In this document: positions 33,954-43,113 of the stretch, piece after piece
How the letters are laid out: every line of letters begins with the position of its first letter
Numbering within the stretch: the stretch's first letter is position 1
Source: Methylobacterium sp. CB376
GTDB taxonomy: Bacteria > Pseudomonadota > Alphaproteobacteria > Rhizobiales > Beijerinckiaceae
Length of the DNA: 64,000 nucleotides
Direction of reading: 5' to 3'
Assembly: GCF_029714205.1 (NCBI RefSeq)
Contig: NZ_CP121648.1
Span: forward strand, 7,541,501 to 7,605,500
Position numbers and translations under genes: made by a program
The notes under the pieces: generated by a model
The model's database searches: none
What the model saw: only the letters and a program-made list of their open reading frames with translations
What the model was told of the DNA's origin: nothing

Positions 33954-34177
33954 TCATTGAATCATAGGATCTGTCAATACAGAGCCCTGCCGAGCGCCGA
34001 CAGTACTAGCCGCTCGCGACTCGCGCAGCTCGCGCGCCTTCTCAGCGATGGCCTTGTCGCCCGCTGAGGCGACAGCCCGCTGCTGGGGCTGCGGAAGCCG
34101 CGCCACCTGGGCTGCGGCCGAGACGGAAACGCGCCCAGTCTCGACGGCCTTGCCGATCTCCGGGATGGCCTTCTTCT
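33954..34177 (-). pseudogene. ParB-like/DNA-binding protein C-terminal fragment cut by IS5
   Basis: Minus-strand frame: KKAIPEIGKAVETGRVSVSA followed by AAQVARLPQPQQRAVASAGD and KAIAEKARELRES, ending at TGA 33954-33956. This pattern (helix, ISVSAAAxVARLPxxxQ) is typical of the segment after the ParB-like nuclease domain in plasmid and phage proteins. The N-terminal part is absent; the IS5 element begins immediately upstream at 34178, and the sequence beyond the IS is not the missing part. Confidence 0.55.
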
Positions 34178-35106
34178 GAGAGCCGGGCCGGAAAGGAATT
34201 GAGTAATATCAATGAGTTGTGGTTCCTCCATCCCGATGAGAGGAGGATCCGATGGCCTGGGATGATGCGGCTCGCTACCACCATCGGCGTTCGTCAGCTC
34301 GCTATCCGAGTGACATGACGGATCGGGAATGGGCCGTGATCGCTCCGCTTCTGCCCCCACCCAAGCCTGGAGGGCGGCCGCGCACGACCGAACTGCGGGC
34401 GGTGATGGATGCCATCCTGTACATCGCCACCGGCGGCTGCCAATGGCGGATGCTGCCCAAGGATTTTCCGCCCCGCTCGACGGTGCAGGGCTACTTCTAC
34501 AGCTGGCGGGACAGCCGCCTCTGGGAGACAATCAACCACCTGCTGGTCCTGAGCGCGCGTGAGCTGGAGGGACGGGAGGCCAGCCCGACGGCCGGTGTCA
34601 TCGACAGCCAAAGTGTGAAGACAAGCGAGAGCGGAGGGCTGGCGGGTTACGATGCGGCCAAGAAGATCCAAGGCCGCAAGCGCCACATCGTGACCGACAC
34701 CCTCGGGCTGATGCTCTTCGTCCTCGTTCACGGGGCTGATGTGCAGGATCGCGACGGCGCCCCGTCTCTGCTGAAGGCGATCCGCCACCGCTTTCCCTGG
34801 CTGCGCCACATCTTCGCCGATGGCGGCTATGCAGGCGAGAAGCTGCGCGGAGCGCTGCACGGTCAGGGCGTCTGGACCATCGCAATCATCAAACGATCCG
34901 ACACGGCCAGGGGCTTTGAGGTTCTCCCGCGCAGGTGGGTTGTTGAACGAACATTCGCCTGGCTTGGCCGTTGCCGGCGTCTTGCCAAGGATTGGGAGAA
35001 AACCACCGCGAGTTCCACGGCGTGGGCCTTTATCGCCAGCATCCGGCTGATGTCACGACGGCTCGCAGGGTACTGCTTTCCAACGTGAACTTTTGAGTCC
35101 GGCTCT
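34178..35106. mobile_element. IS5-family insertion sequence (about 0.93 kb)
   Basis: Ends are inverted repeats GAGAGCCGG (left) and CCGGCTCT (right); one intact transposase gene. The exact target duplication is unclear because TCTGA occurs across both junctions. Confidence 0.75.
34252..35088 (+). CDS. IS5-family transposase
   Basis: A 278-residue single-frame transposase. N-terminus SARYPSDMTDREWAVIAPLL, then GGCQWRMLPKDFPPRSTVQG and YFYSWRDSRLW (DUF4096 part). The catalytic core has GVIDSQSVKTSESGG (first Asp), FADGGYAGEKL (second Asp) and RRWVVERTFAWLGRCRRLAK (ERTFAWLxRxRRLxKDxE with the Glu). All catalytic residues are present and the frame is intact. ATG 34252 follows GAGGAGG. Confidence 0.9.
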   Translation: MAWDDAARYHHRRSSARYPSDMTDREWAVIAPLLPPPKPGGRPRTTELRAVMDAILYIATGGCQWRMLPKDFPPRSTVQGYFYSWRDSRLWETINHLLVLSARELEGREASPTAGVIDSQSVKTSESGGLAGYDAAKKIQGRKRHIVTDTLGLMLFVLVHGADVQDRDGAPSLLKAIRHRFPWLRHIFADGGYAGEKLRGALHGQGVWTIAIIKRSDTARGFEVLPRRWVVERTFAWLGRCRRLAKDWEKTTASSTAWAFIASIRLMSRRLAGYCFPT

Positions 35107-35187
35107 GAACGGCAGCCGCGCGCGAGGACGGCCCATTCGCATAAGCCCCTGTGCGGAACCCTGCCTGATTTGGGCGCGCACCGTCAC

Positions 35188-35367
35188 TCACCCTTTCCCA
35201 CCCCGTACCACCCTCAACCCGCCCAGGGCCAGCGGCAGGTCCGGCGGCTTGGGCGGCCCGGTCAGGTCGGGGAAGTAGGCGTGGCACCGGGGCACATACT
35301 CGTTTCCCCGCACCTTGTCGGGCGGTGGATAGGGGCAGTCGTGGGCGATGCCCTCCAGCTCAGCGCA
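35188..35367 (-). pseudogene. gene fragment, Cys/Pro-rich protein tail
   Basis: Minus-strand frame without a start codon: HDCPYPPPDKVRGNEYVPRC followed by HAYFPDLTGPPKPPDLPLAL and GGLRVVRGGKG. The regular DC-PYPPPD..GNEYVPRCHAY pattern is clearly coding and may be zinc binding. A stop precedes it by two codons and nothing further upstream continues it. Family not recognised. Confidence 0.45.
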
Positions 35368-35741
35368 TCACCCAATCTCCTGCATAGCTCCCCTCAAAGC
35401 GCGGTGGACACTTAGAGCACCTATCAAAACCGCCTTCTCTCCTGAAATTTCAACTACTTAGCGGGAGCGAAGGAGGGTTGTGTTAGGGGCTCTTATTTTC
35501 TGGACATGCCACTCCATGCCTCGACGAAGGTGGCGCGTCTTGGAAAAGAGTGTGGTGATCCTGTTTGTGCCAGATTAAGGGCGCGCTTCGCGAAATTGGC
35601 ATGCTCCAGAGCCCAGTCGGGTCGGAGAAAGCGCCTTTGTTTCTCGCAAAACGCGCCTTGGCCGATCCGCGCAAGCCGCCATGACGGCTAGCTTAACCGC
35701 TGCATGACGAAGTCGTGGCTTTTGTGAGGGGGGCACAAACA
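35368..35741. other. low-GC intergenic stretch before the RTX-like gene
   Basis: No supported gene. The last 30 bases contain the GAGGGGGG ribosome-binding site of the next frame. Confidence 0.4.
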
Positions 35742-36734
35742 ATGAGTTTTACATTTAACTATGGCGGATACGGTAATCAGACGATTACTGGACTAGACGA
35801 CTAGGATTACAACATCTTAATAGGAGACTACCCCGGTCTAGGACAAGGAGAAGCAGGCGGTGATGACATCATACGCCTCGGAAGCTACTGCAGCAACAAT
35901 CTCGTGTACGGCGACGCATATTTCATGACATCGTCAACTGGTGGAAATGACACCATCAGCGGGGGAGATGATTGCTCCCTAAGCACAATCTGCGGCGACG
36001 CGCTCACCATGTCGAATTCAATTGGTGGCAATGATGCGATCACAGGCGGATCAAACACCGGAAGCTTGGTGTATGGCGATGCGACCAATATGTACAATTC
36101 AGCTGGTGGTAGTGACTCTATCATAGGAGGATCCAACGGATACAACGAGATATACGGCGACGGTCTCTACGTAGAATCATCGACATGCGGGAATGATTAT
36201 ATAGTGGGAGGGGCTGATTCAACCAACTTGATCTATGGCGACAGTAGTTATAACAGCGGAACACAATGCGGGAACGACACTGTCGCCGGCGGTGTAGGTG
36301 GGGTCAACTTCTTGTACGGCGATAGCCGAACGGCCGTTACGGGATCTCGTGCCGGTGATGACCGCCTGATAAGCGCAGCGAACACCATCGACGAGATGTG
36401 GGGCGACTGGCAGTACTCGGACGGGACGGCCATCCAGGGGCACAACGTGTTCGTGTTCGGACCGAACAACGGCAATGACATTATCCACGACTTTCATCCT
36501 GGTGAGGACAAAATCGAGTTCGACGGCTTATATGTGGACAAAGTGCCAGAGAAGGCGTTAGCGCGCATCCCGGTTCAGGCGGCAGCTCATCTTCCGACGA
36601 GGCTCGCCATGCTCTCGGAGCTTAGCATTGAGGTATCCGGCGGCAATAGTATCATCCACGTAGATGCAAACAACAGTATCACAGTAGAAGGAGTGATCTC
36701 ATTATCGGCATCTGACTTCAAATTCATCGCTTAA
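35742..36734 (+). pseudogene. RTX-like repeat protein with an in-frame amber codon
   Basis: ATG 35742, preceded by GAGGGGGGC, reads MSFTFNYGGYGNQTITGLDD and then meets TAG at codon 21; the same frame continues for 310 codons. It holds about seven repeats of 25-28 residues built on GGNDxIxGG...YGD (for example GGNDTISGGDDC, LVYGDATNMY), a variant of the calcium-binding RTX beta-roll. The end, NGNDIIHDFHPGEDKIEFDG, is the standard RTX C-terminal block that acts with type I secretion. No secretion genes are near. GC is low. The protein is lost unless TAG is read through or translation restarts downstream (GTG 35904 or ATG 35928). Confidence 0.75.
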
Positions 36735-36806
36735 GGCAATCCTGGTGATCAGGCTGATCCTGACCTGTCGACCAGATCACTTTTGGTTTAAGGCGGCGAA
36801 CCCGGC

Positions 36807-36985
36807 TCAAGTGAACCGCCTCCGGTGCCGCGGCGGCATGGCGCGGATCGCCTGCATCACCTCGGGTGGAATGCGGAGCGGCTGCGGCGCGGTCGTCAAC
36901 ACCACGATCGCACCCGCAACCGCGTTCGCCACGTCGTCGTGCGCGCCGGCTGGATGATCGATGCTAGGTCGCCGGCTCGGCCTTC
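36807..36985 (-). pseudogene. phage terminase large subunit, C-terminal fragment
   Basis: Minus-strand frame GAHDDVANAVAGAIVVLTTA followed by PLRIPPEVMQAIRAMPPRHR. HDDxANAVAGA is the end of many phage terminase (DNA-packaging ATPase/nuclease) proteins, where the Asp pair belongs to the nuclease site. Nothing upstream continues the frame. Confidence 0.55.
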
Positions 36986-37187
36986 CGAGCCACCGTGCGG
37001 GCTGCAGCGCCGAGGTCCAGGTTTGACAGTGCTGGATGCTCGCAGAGGCGACTTCCGACCCGGAGCGGACATTGGCACCCTGCGCCTAGGCCCGGGACCA
37101 ATAGCGGGCAGCTAACGGTCGCGCCGAGGCAGATGGCAGCCAGCAAGGTGGTCGAGGCGATCGTGACGTGTTCTAGCGCAACTCCGC

Positions 37188-38177
37188 CTAATCGATGACC
37201 TCGTCAGCCGCATTCAAGATCTCTCGCGGAATTGCTATGCCGAGCGAATTCGCCGTGCTCTGATTTATGAGGAGCTCAAAGTTTGTAGGCTGTTCCACGG
37301 GCAGTTCTCCCGGGCTTGCTCCTCTAAAAATCCTGTCGATGTAATGTGCAGACCGGCGGTAGACAGCCGACATGTTAGGCCCGTACGAGATCAAGCCACC
37401 CACTTCAGAAAACACTCTGCTCTCGTAGAGCGCTGGAATTCGATAATGCGCAGTGAGATTTATGATTAGCGACCGGTTCTCGGCGGATATAGGAGTTAGA
37501 CAGACAAGTAACGCTTGAGCTCCTTGTTCTTTCAATAACACGAAGGCCTTCGCCAAATCTTCAGCCTGGTTGATATCATGCACGGCCAGACGAATTCTTG
37601 CTTGCTGCGCTGCCGGTTCGATCTCCTTCAACAATTGTTTGGAGGCTGGGGTAGCCCTATTGATATAAGGAAAGAGGCCGACGTTGCTTACACCCGGCAC
37701 GAGTAATTGCAGCATCTGTAATTTCTTAGCCGCCAGTTCCGGCGACATAATCGTTACGCCCGTAACGTTGCCCCCAGGCCGCGCCAACGTCTGGACGAGA
37801 CCTGCACCCTCGGCGATTGCCGTGCCCGACAATACAATCGGTATCGAGGAGGTCGCCTGCTTAATGGCATTAGCCACAGGGGTGGCCGTCGCGACGAAGA
37901 TATCAACCTTCAATTCAGCAAGCTCGGCCGCAGCTGCTGCTAGCGTTTGAGGATTACCGTGAGCCCAGCGCCACTCCGTCTTGAGATTGCGGCCTTCGAC
38001 GTAGCCCAATTTTCGGAGTTCCTGCTCAATTGCGTCTGCATATGGTAGGAGAGCGGATCCATACTCAACTCTGCCGATCCGCAATATTTTAGATCGCCCC
38101 TGTTGGCCAAAAACCAGCCCCGGCCAAATGCCCAAGCCTGCTAGGCCCGTAAACGAGAGCAACGATCGTCGGTTCAT
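37188..38177 (-). CDS. ABC transporter substrate-binding protein (ABC_sub_bind family)
   Basis: A 329-residue exported protein. MNRRSLLSFTGLAGLGIWPG with an RR near the start and cleavage near VFGQQ suggests Sec or Tat export. The mature part follows the PF04392 pattern: IGRVEYGSALLPYADAIEQE, LRKLGYVEGRNLKTEWRWAH, IVLSGTAIAEGAGLVQTLAR, PGGNVTGVTIMSPELAAKKL. Such proteins bind small organic ligands; the ligand is unknown. There are no ABC permease or ATPase genes beside it, so it is an orphan, which is common for this family in Rhizobiales. GC content is below the host average. Confidence 0.85.
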   Translation of the reverse strand: MNRRSLLSFTGLAGLGIWPGLVFGQQGRSKILRIGRVEYGSALLPYADAIEQELRKLGYVEGRNLKTEWRWAHGNPQTLAAAAAELAELKVDIFVATATPVANAIKQATSSIPIVLSGTAIAEGAGLVQTLARPGGNVTGVTIMSPELAAKKLQMLQLLVPGVSNVGLFPYINRATPASKQLLKEIEPAAQQARIRLAVHDINQAEDLAKAFVLLKEQGAQALLVCLTPISAENRSLIINLTAHYRIPALYESRVFSEVGGLISYGPNMSAVYRRSAHYIDRIFRGASPGELPVEQPTNFELLINQSTANSLGIAIPREILNAADEVID

Positions 38178-38439
38178 CTATTTTTTGCCTTATCCGTTTG
38201 GTTCTTTTAATCGTAGCGCCGCCCTATAATTGAGTAATATCTGGTTGACTCAGGCGACCAACCTCCGCTAACTCTACGAGCCTGTACCCTAGCAACCAAA
38301 AGCCCAGGTCATCACGCGCCAGCATCGCGACGAGCACAACCATAACACAACGACCTGCCCGGCGCGTGCGAACCTCTTCAACTGATCGAGGCTGCGGGCA
38401 CGACCCTATCAGAGGCCCTGCGCATGCCCGCTTTCCACC

Positions 38440-38611
38440 GAGGCTGTGTGAAAACGCGGGCAGATGCTGAAAACGTAGAACAATCTTCTCTGTGGCAGAC
38501 ACTCCAGGCCGCCAAACGCCGCCCCAGAGGCCGACAAGATGCCTATTCCGGCACTGGCCAGGGCGTCCGAGGGAAAATCCTTCTACCGCCTCCGCGTTTT
38601 CACACAGGCTC
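38440..38611. mobile_element. 172-bp MITE-like element
   Basis: Terminal inverted repeats GAGGCTGTGTGAAAACGCGG and, read inward from the right, GAGCCTGTGTGAAAACGCGG differ at one position in 20. The interior has no ORF. This is the structure of a non-autonomous transposon mobilised by a transposase encoded elsewhere; no element in the window has these ends. Confidence 0.7.
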
Positions 38612-38764
38612 CACCCGTAGCGGAACTCGTGCGTGGGTATCAAACGTCAGACTTGATCCACTAAGAAGCTCCAGGAAGCCCGCGGAGCCTGCCGGGCGGG
38701 TTAGGGGGTTACCGTCAGAGGCAGAACGCCCATCTCCAGCCAGCATCGGAGCCTGCCGCGGGCC

Positions 38765-39446
38765 TCAGGCGGCGGGCAGGCGGTTCAACACCCGACGCAC
38801 CGCGGTCGGGGTACAGCGGGCCGCCCCCTGCGCGGTCGGGATGCCGCGCTCGGTGGGGGCGCGGGCGATGCCGTTGGTCGAGGTGACACCAGCCGCGCGA
38901 AGCTCCGCGAGGACCGGCGCGACGCGCGCCGCGTTGCGGTCGCCCCTGGCCTTCCTGCCGGCCCTGGCGGCCCCGTGATCCGCCTCGGTGAAGGTCCGGC
39001 CCCGGGAACCCGCCCATCTTGGTCCCGCGGGCCTTGGCGGCGGCCAGGGCGGCCTTGGTGCGGGTGCTGATCGCCTCGCGCTCGTGCTCCGCGATCAGGG
39101 CCATGATGCCGACCGTGAGCCGGTTCGCGTCCGGCATGTCGGCGGCCACGAAGTCCACGCCCGATCGCTCCAGGTCGCGCAGGAAGCCCGGATCGCGCGA
39201 GAGGCGGTCGAGCTTGGCGACGATCAGCTTCGCCCTGTAGAGGCGGCAGGCGTCGATCGCCTTGGCGAGTTCCGGCCGGTCCGCGCGCTTGCCGCTCTCC
39301 ACTTCGATGAACTCGCCGACGACGTGCCTGCGGGCCTCGCCGAGGTAGCGCGCGACCGCCTCGCGCTGCGCGTCCAGGCCAAGCCCGGAGCGGCCCTGCT
39401 TCGCCGTGCTCACCCTCACGTAGGTTACGAACTTGCCGGCGGTCAT
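38765..39446 (-). pseudogene. serine recombinase, one frameshift
   Basis: Starts MTAGKFVTYVRVSTAKQGRS with the catalytic Ser, then LIVAKLDRLSRDPGFLRDLE, AADMPDANRLTVGIMALIAE and AALAAAKARGTKMGG. Just after this, at a C/G run near 38995-39010, the frame changes; the expected ending RTFTEADHGAARAGRKARGD, ELRAAGVTSTNGIARAPTER and TAVRRVLNRLPAA is found in another frame, stopping at 38765. Only one indel separates it from an intact gene of about 227 residues, related to but distinct from the 19504 pseudogene. Confidence 0.75.
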
Positions 39447-39509
39447 GGCCCCTGCTCGCTTTGCTCACCGTTTGTTGAGCAGCGTGATAAGATGGGCAGA
39501 GCGGGTAAA

Positions 39510-39870
39510 CCGCGGCGGGGTCGAGGTCGAGGGCCGCCGGTCGAGGTGTCGAGGGCTCGCCGCCCTGGTCGAGGCCGCTGGTCGAGGCGCCAGGACCGCG
39601 CAGAACGGCCGCGGAGCCTGCCGCGGTAGGGGATCCGCACCTGCCGGGGGCGGAACGGCCGCCACGGACCAACCTCGCGGCCTTGGTCGAGGCGCGAGGG
39701 CCCGCTGCCCTGGTCGAGGCGCGCGGCTGATCCCGGCTCGGCCGAATGTCCAGGCACCAGCGGGGTCTATTCATGCGGTGGGCTATGCGCCGGACATGGC
39801 GGTGGCCTCGCCGGCTCCGGTCACTCGCTCCGCGCTCTTGGCGCGGAAGCTCGGCCTCGCGGTCGAGGCG
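39510..39870. repeat. scattered GGTCGAGG repeats
   Basis: GGTCGAGG(C/T) recurs about eight times at irregular spacing (for example at about 39521, 39540, 39567, 39581, 39687, 39713 and 39857), several within TGGTCGAGGCG. No coding frame here is convincing. Possibly remnants of a tandem array. Confidence 0.4.
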
Positions 39871-40081
39871 CCTAGAAATTTTTTCTTCGAGTGTGAAGGC
39901 GCGGACGTGCCGCTTTCCGACCCAGGAGCGGCCTCTCGCCCCGCGCCAGTCGCCGCCGGCCGCAGGCCCCTTCCGGCCTCTCGCCGACGAATTCGAGCGG
40001 GCAGCCACGCTCCGCCAACCTCGCCGGGCCTCGTAGCTCGCCTCCGCCGCGCCCTTCCGCCGCTGCGGGACTCATGGTGGA

Positions 40082-41524
40082 TTCAAGTGGTCGTCGCAAC
40101 GGCTTGGCGGAGGGCGGTTGTGATGGCAGGTCGGCGGCGTTCGGATCGGGCACTTCGCGAGAAGCTGCGGTCACCGGGTCGTCCCGGGGTCGGTCTGCGC
40201 GAGACGTGGCGGGGGTTCTGGGCGTTCCTCGCGCAGGGTCTCTCCAGCGAGGTCGCAGCGATGAAGCTCGGGATCTCGCCACCGGTCGGCTCGCGGTGGT
40301 TCCGGACAGCAGGCGGAATGGCACCTTCCCACCTGTCACCATCATCCAAGTCGCCTTCTGCGCGCTACCTGTCGTTGGCTGAGCGGGAGGAGATCGCGAT
40401 CCTACAAGCGCAAGGTCACGGGGTCCGGGACGTCGCTCGGCGTCTGGGACGGGCGGCGTCGACCATCTCGCGGGAATTGCGCCGCAATGCGGCGACCCGC
40501 AGTGGCGGCCTGGACTATCGCGCCACGACCGCGCAGTGGCACGCTGAACGCGCGGCACGCCGGCCCAAGCCAGCAAAACTGGCGGGGAACGCAGCGCTGC
40601 GGACGTACGTGCAGGAGCGGCTCGCCGGAACTGTCGCGACACCGGGCGGGAGCGCTCTGCCTGGCCCTAGCGTTGCCTGGAAGGGACGGCGGCACGGGCG
40701 ACGCCAGAGCCGCCGATGGGGTCGATCCTGGAGTCCGCAGCAGATCGCCGAGCGCCTACGGCTCGACTTTCCGGGCGATACGACGATGCGCATCAGTCAC
40801 GAGGCGATCTATCAGGCGCTCTACATCCAGGGCCGGGGCGCGCTGAAGCGTGAGCTGACCGCGTGTCTTCGCACAGGACGGGCTTTGCGTGTGCCGCGGG
40901 CCCGCAGCCTGGGCCGAGGCAGGTCGTTCGTCACCCCCGAGGTGCTCATCAGCGAGCGTCCGCCCGAGGTGGAGGACCGCGCGGTGCCGGGGCACTGGGA
41001 AGGAGATCTGATCCTGGGTCTGAAGAGTTCGGCGATCGGGACCCTGGTCGAGCGCACGACGCGCTTTACGATGCTGCTGCATCTTCCGCCGATGGACGGC
41101 CATGGGGTGACACCGCGTGCGAAGAACGGCCCGGCGCTGGCGGGGCACGGGGCCCAGGCGGTGCGCGAGGCGATCGCCGGCACGATCGCGCGCTTGCCCG
41201 AGCAGCTGCGGCGCTCGTTGACCTGGGACCAGGGTACCGAGATGGCCGAGCACGCGCGCTTGCGGATCGACGCGGGTCTGCAGGTCTACTTCTGCGATCC
41301 ACGCTCACCCTGGCAGCGGGGGACGAACGAGAATACGAACGGGTTACTGCGACAGTACTTCCCGAAAGGAACGGATCTGAGCGCCCACAGCGCGAACGAT
41401 CTTGCTGCTGTGGCCGCAGCCCTCAACAGCAGACCGCGCAAGACGCTGAACTGGAAGACGCCGGCAGAGGCGCTCGACGCTGTGCTGGCTGCCGTGCAAG
41501 ATGGTGTTGCGACGACCGCTTGAA
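40082..41524. mobile_element. IS30-family insertion sequence
   Basis: About 1.44 kb. Inverted repeats are TTCAAGTGGTCGTCGCAAC at the left and TTCAAGCGGTCGTCGCAAC read inward from the right. The transposase stop codon lies within the right repeat, as often seen in this family. Confidence 0.85.
40123..41523 (+). CDS. IS30-family transposase
   Basis: From ATG 40123 the protein has 466 residues. It contains the IS30 helix-turn-helix box YLSLAEREEIAILQAQGHGV followed by RDVARRLGRAASTISRELRR, and the DDE core: VPGHWEGDLILG (first Asp), SLTWDQGTEMAEHARL (second Asp) and SPWQRGTNENTNGLLRQYFP (Glu). The long open frame upstream of 40123 is not coding. All catalytic residues are present, so the element could be active. 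Confidence 0.9.
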   Translation: MAGRRRSDRALREKLRSPGRPGVGLRETWRGFWAFLAQGLSSEVAAMKLGISPPVGSRWFRTAGGMAPSHLSPSSKSPSARYLSLAEREEIAILQAQGHGVRDVARRLGRAASTISRELRRNAATRSGGLDYRATTAQWHAERAARRPKPAKLAGNAALRTYVQERLAGTVATPGGSALPGPSVAWKGRRHGRRQSRRWGRSWSPQQIAERLRLDFPGDTTMRISHEAIYQALYIQGRGALKRELTACLRTGRALRVPRARSLGRGRSFVTPEVLISERPPEVEDRAVPGHWEGDLILGLKSSAIGTLVERTTRFTMLLHLPPMDGHGVTPRAKNGPALAGHGAQAVREAIAGTIARLPEQLRRSLTWDQGTEMAEHARLRIDAGLQVYFCDPRSPWQRGTNENTNGLLRQYFPKGTDLSAHSANDLAAVAAALNSRPRKTLNWKTPAEALDAVLAAVQDGVATTA

Positions 41525-41568
41525 CCCAAGCATTGTCGCCGGGTCCGTGTGAGGCGGGCCATAGGTTG

Positions 41569-41820
41569 TTGTCGAACACGTTGAACAATGTCGAACACCC
41601 TAACCCATTGATCCAGCTATCGTGTTCTACTGTTCTACTTGTTCTAGATAAAAGGGGGTAAGAGGTACAATGGCGCGCCGCACAGGGCGGAGGTGGGGCT
41701 CGAACCACCGCGAAAAATTTTTCCTGGCGAACTGAGCACGAAATGTTGAACACGTCGAACAATAGAACTAACCAGGAATATCAATGGCTTAGCGAGCCAA
41801 AAATGTTCGGCGTTCGACAT
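41569..41820. repeat. cluster of GTTCnAC-type repeats
   Basis: Short direct and inverted copies of GTTC(G/A/T)AC occur in four groups: TGTCGAACACGTTGAACAAT at 41569, GTGTTCTACTGTTCTACTTG at 41622, TGTTGAACACGTCGAACAAT at 41744 and TGTTCGGCGTTCGACAT at 41804. The spacing of 8-10 bases suggests stacked protein-binding sites. They lie just beyond the stop of the primase-helicase gene, so a replication-origin or partition site is possible. Confidence 0.5.
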
Positions 41821-41845
41821 CGCGATCTAGGGCGTCTCTGCAAAC

Positions 41846-42169
41846 TCACGTGAGCCAAAGCATGGTCATGCCGAGCGTGACCATGGCGAGGTAGTTGGTG
41901 GCGCGCTTCTCGTAGCGGGTGGCGATGCGGCGATACTGCTTGAGCCGGTTGATCAGCCGCTCGACCCTGTTGCGTTCCCGATAGGCGACCTTGTCGAAGT
42001 CGGGCTGACGCGGCTGATCCTTGCGGGTCGGGATCACCGGCTCGACCCGCCGCTGCTTGAGCCGGCGGCGGGCGGGTGGGCTGGAGTAGCCTCGGTCGCC
42101 CGCCGCCCGGCGCGGACGCAGGCGGGGGCGGCCCCGCCCCGGCCGCCGCACCGCGCCCTTGTCCATCAG
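41846..42169 (-). pseudogene. IS5 transposase, 3' half
   Basis: Reads DKGAVRRPGRGRPRLRPRRA, then RVEPVIPTRKDQPRQPDFDK, YRERNRVERLINRLKQYRRI and ending MTLGMTMLWLT. It carries the final catalytic Glu region. It is continuous with the half at 44546-45059 if the IS21 is removed. Confidence 0.85.
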
Positions 42170-42237
42170 TGTCAACGGGCTTCGAACCTTCCGCAATTTC
42201 GGGCGCGCAATTTTCCTCAGATCGGCGGGCTCGGCGG

Positions 42238-43113
42238 TCAGGCGATGCCGAGGTGAGCACCTCCATTCTTGGGCGGGCGTCCGCGCCGACGCGGAGGCGG
42301 GGCGAGCGGCGGAGCCTGCAGGGCTGCCTTCGAGCGGATGTGCTCGGGCATGAGCGCGGTGTGCTGGCGCAGCCGGTAGCTTGAGCCCTCGATCTGCACC
42401 ACCACGGCGTGGTGAAGCAACCGGTCCAGCAGCGCGGTCGCCACCACCGGATCGCCGAACACCTCCCCCCACTCTGCAAAGCCGCGGTTCGAGGTCAGGA
42501 CCATCGCGCCCCGCTCGTAGCGCGCGTTGACGAGCTGGAAGAACAGGTTGCCCCCGCCCGGCACCACCGGCAGGTAGCCGATCTCGTCCACGATCAGCAG
42601 CGCCGGCCGGCAGAAGTAGCGGATCTTCTCGCGCAACGTTCCTTCCCGCTCGGCCCGCGCCAGCGTTCCCACAAGGTCGGCCAGGGTGGTGAAGTACACG
42701 CTGCGGCCCGCCTTCACCGCCTCGACCCCGAGGGCCACCGCCAAGTGGCTCTTGCCGGTGCCGGGCGGGCCGAGGAAGTGCAGCACCTCGCAGCGGTCCA
42801 CGAAGCCCAGCTCGGCCAGGGCCAGGATGCGGGTGCGGTCGAGCGAGGGCTGGAAGGCGAAGTCGAAGCCCGACAGCGTCTTGACCGTCGAGAGCCGCGC
42901 CATCACCAGCGCGGTCTTCACCCGCCGGCTCTCGCGTAGGCTCAGCTCCTCGCTCAGCAGGGCATCGACCGCCTCCAGCGCGCTGAGTTCGCCGCGCTCC
43001 AGCCGCCGCACGGTGGTGTCGACGATCTCCAGGGCGCGCGGCATCTTCAGCCCTACCAGCGTGGCCTTGATCCGCTCGACCAGTGGGGGGATCAGCTCGC
43101 CAGTTCCGCTCAT
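42238..43113 (-). CDS. istB: IS21 helper ATPase IstB
   Basis: A 291-residue AAA+ protein related to DnaC. Walker A is HFLGPPGTGKSHLAVALGVE, Walker B LLIVDEIGYLPV, and the arginine region is RGAMVLTSNRGFAEWGEVFG. IstB binds target DNA in an ATP-dependent manner and activates the IstA transposase. Its ATG overlaps the end of istA by four bases, as usual. The C-terminus PPRRRGRPPKNGGAHL is basic. Frame intact. Confidence 0.9.
   Translation of the reverse strand: MSGTGELIPPLVERIKATLVGLKMPRALEIVDTTVRRLERGELSALEAVDALLSEELSLRESRRVKTALVMARLSTVKTLSGFDFAFQPSLDRTRILALAELGFVDRCEVLHFLGPPGTGKSHLAVALGVEAVKAGRSVYFTTLADLVGTLARAEREGTLREKIRYFCRPALLIVDEIGYLPVVPGGGNLFFQLVNARYERGAMVLTSNRGFAEWGEVFGDPVVATALLDRLLHHAVVVQIEGSSYRLRQHTALMPEHIRSKAALQAPPLAPPPRRRGRPPKNGGAHLGIA

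Noticed and set aside
38785..40008. 407-residue minus-strand frame
   Set aside because: Arg/Pro/Gly-rich shadow running across the recombinase pseudogene and the repeat field; only short pieces resemble the recombinase.
41665..41710. tRNA-like sequence on the minus strand (GGTTCGAGCCCC)
   Set aside because: The T-loop context looks right but the T-stem does not pair with a 7-base loop, and no acceptor or anticodon arm is present. Treated as coincidence, not the left attachment site.
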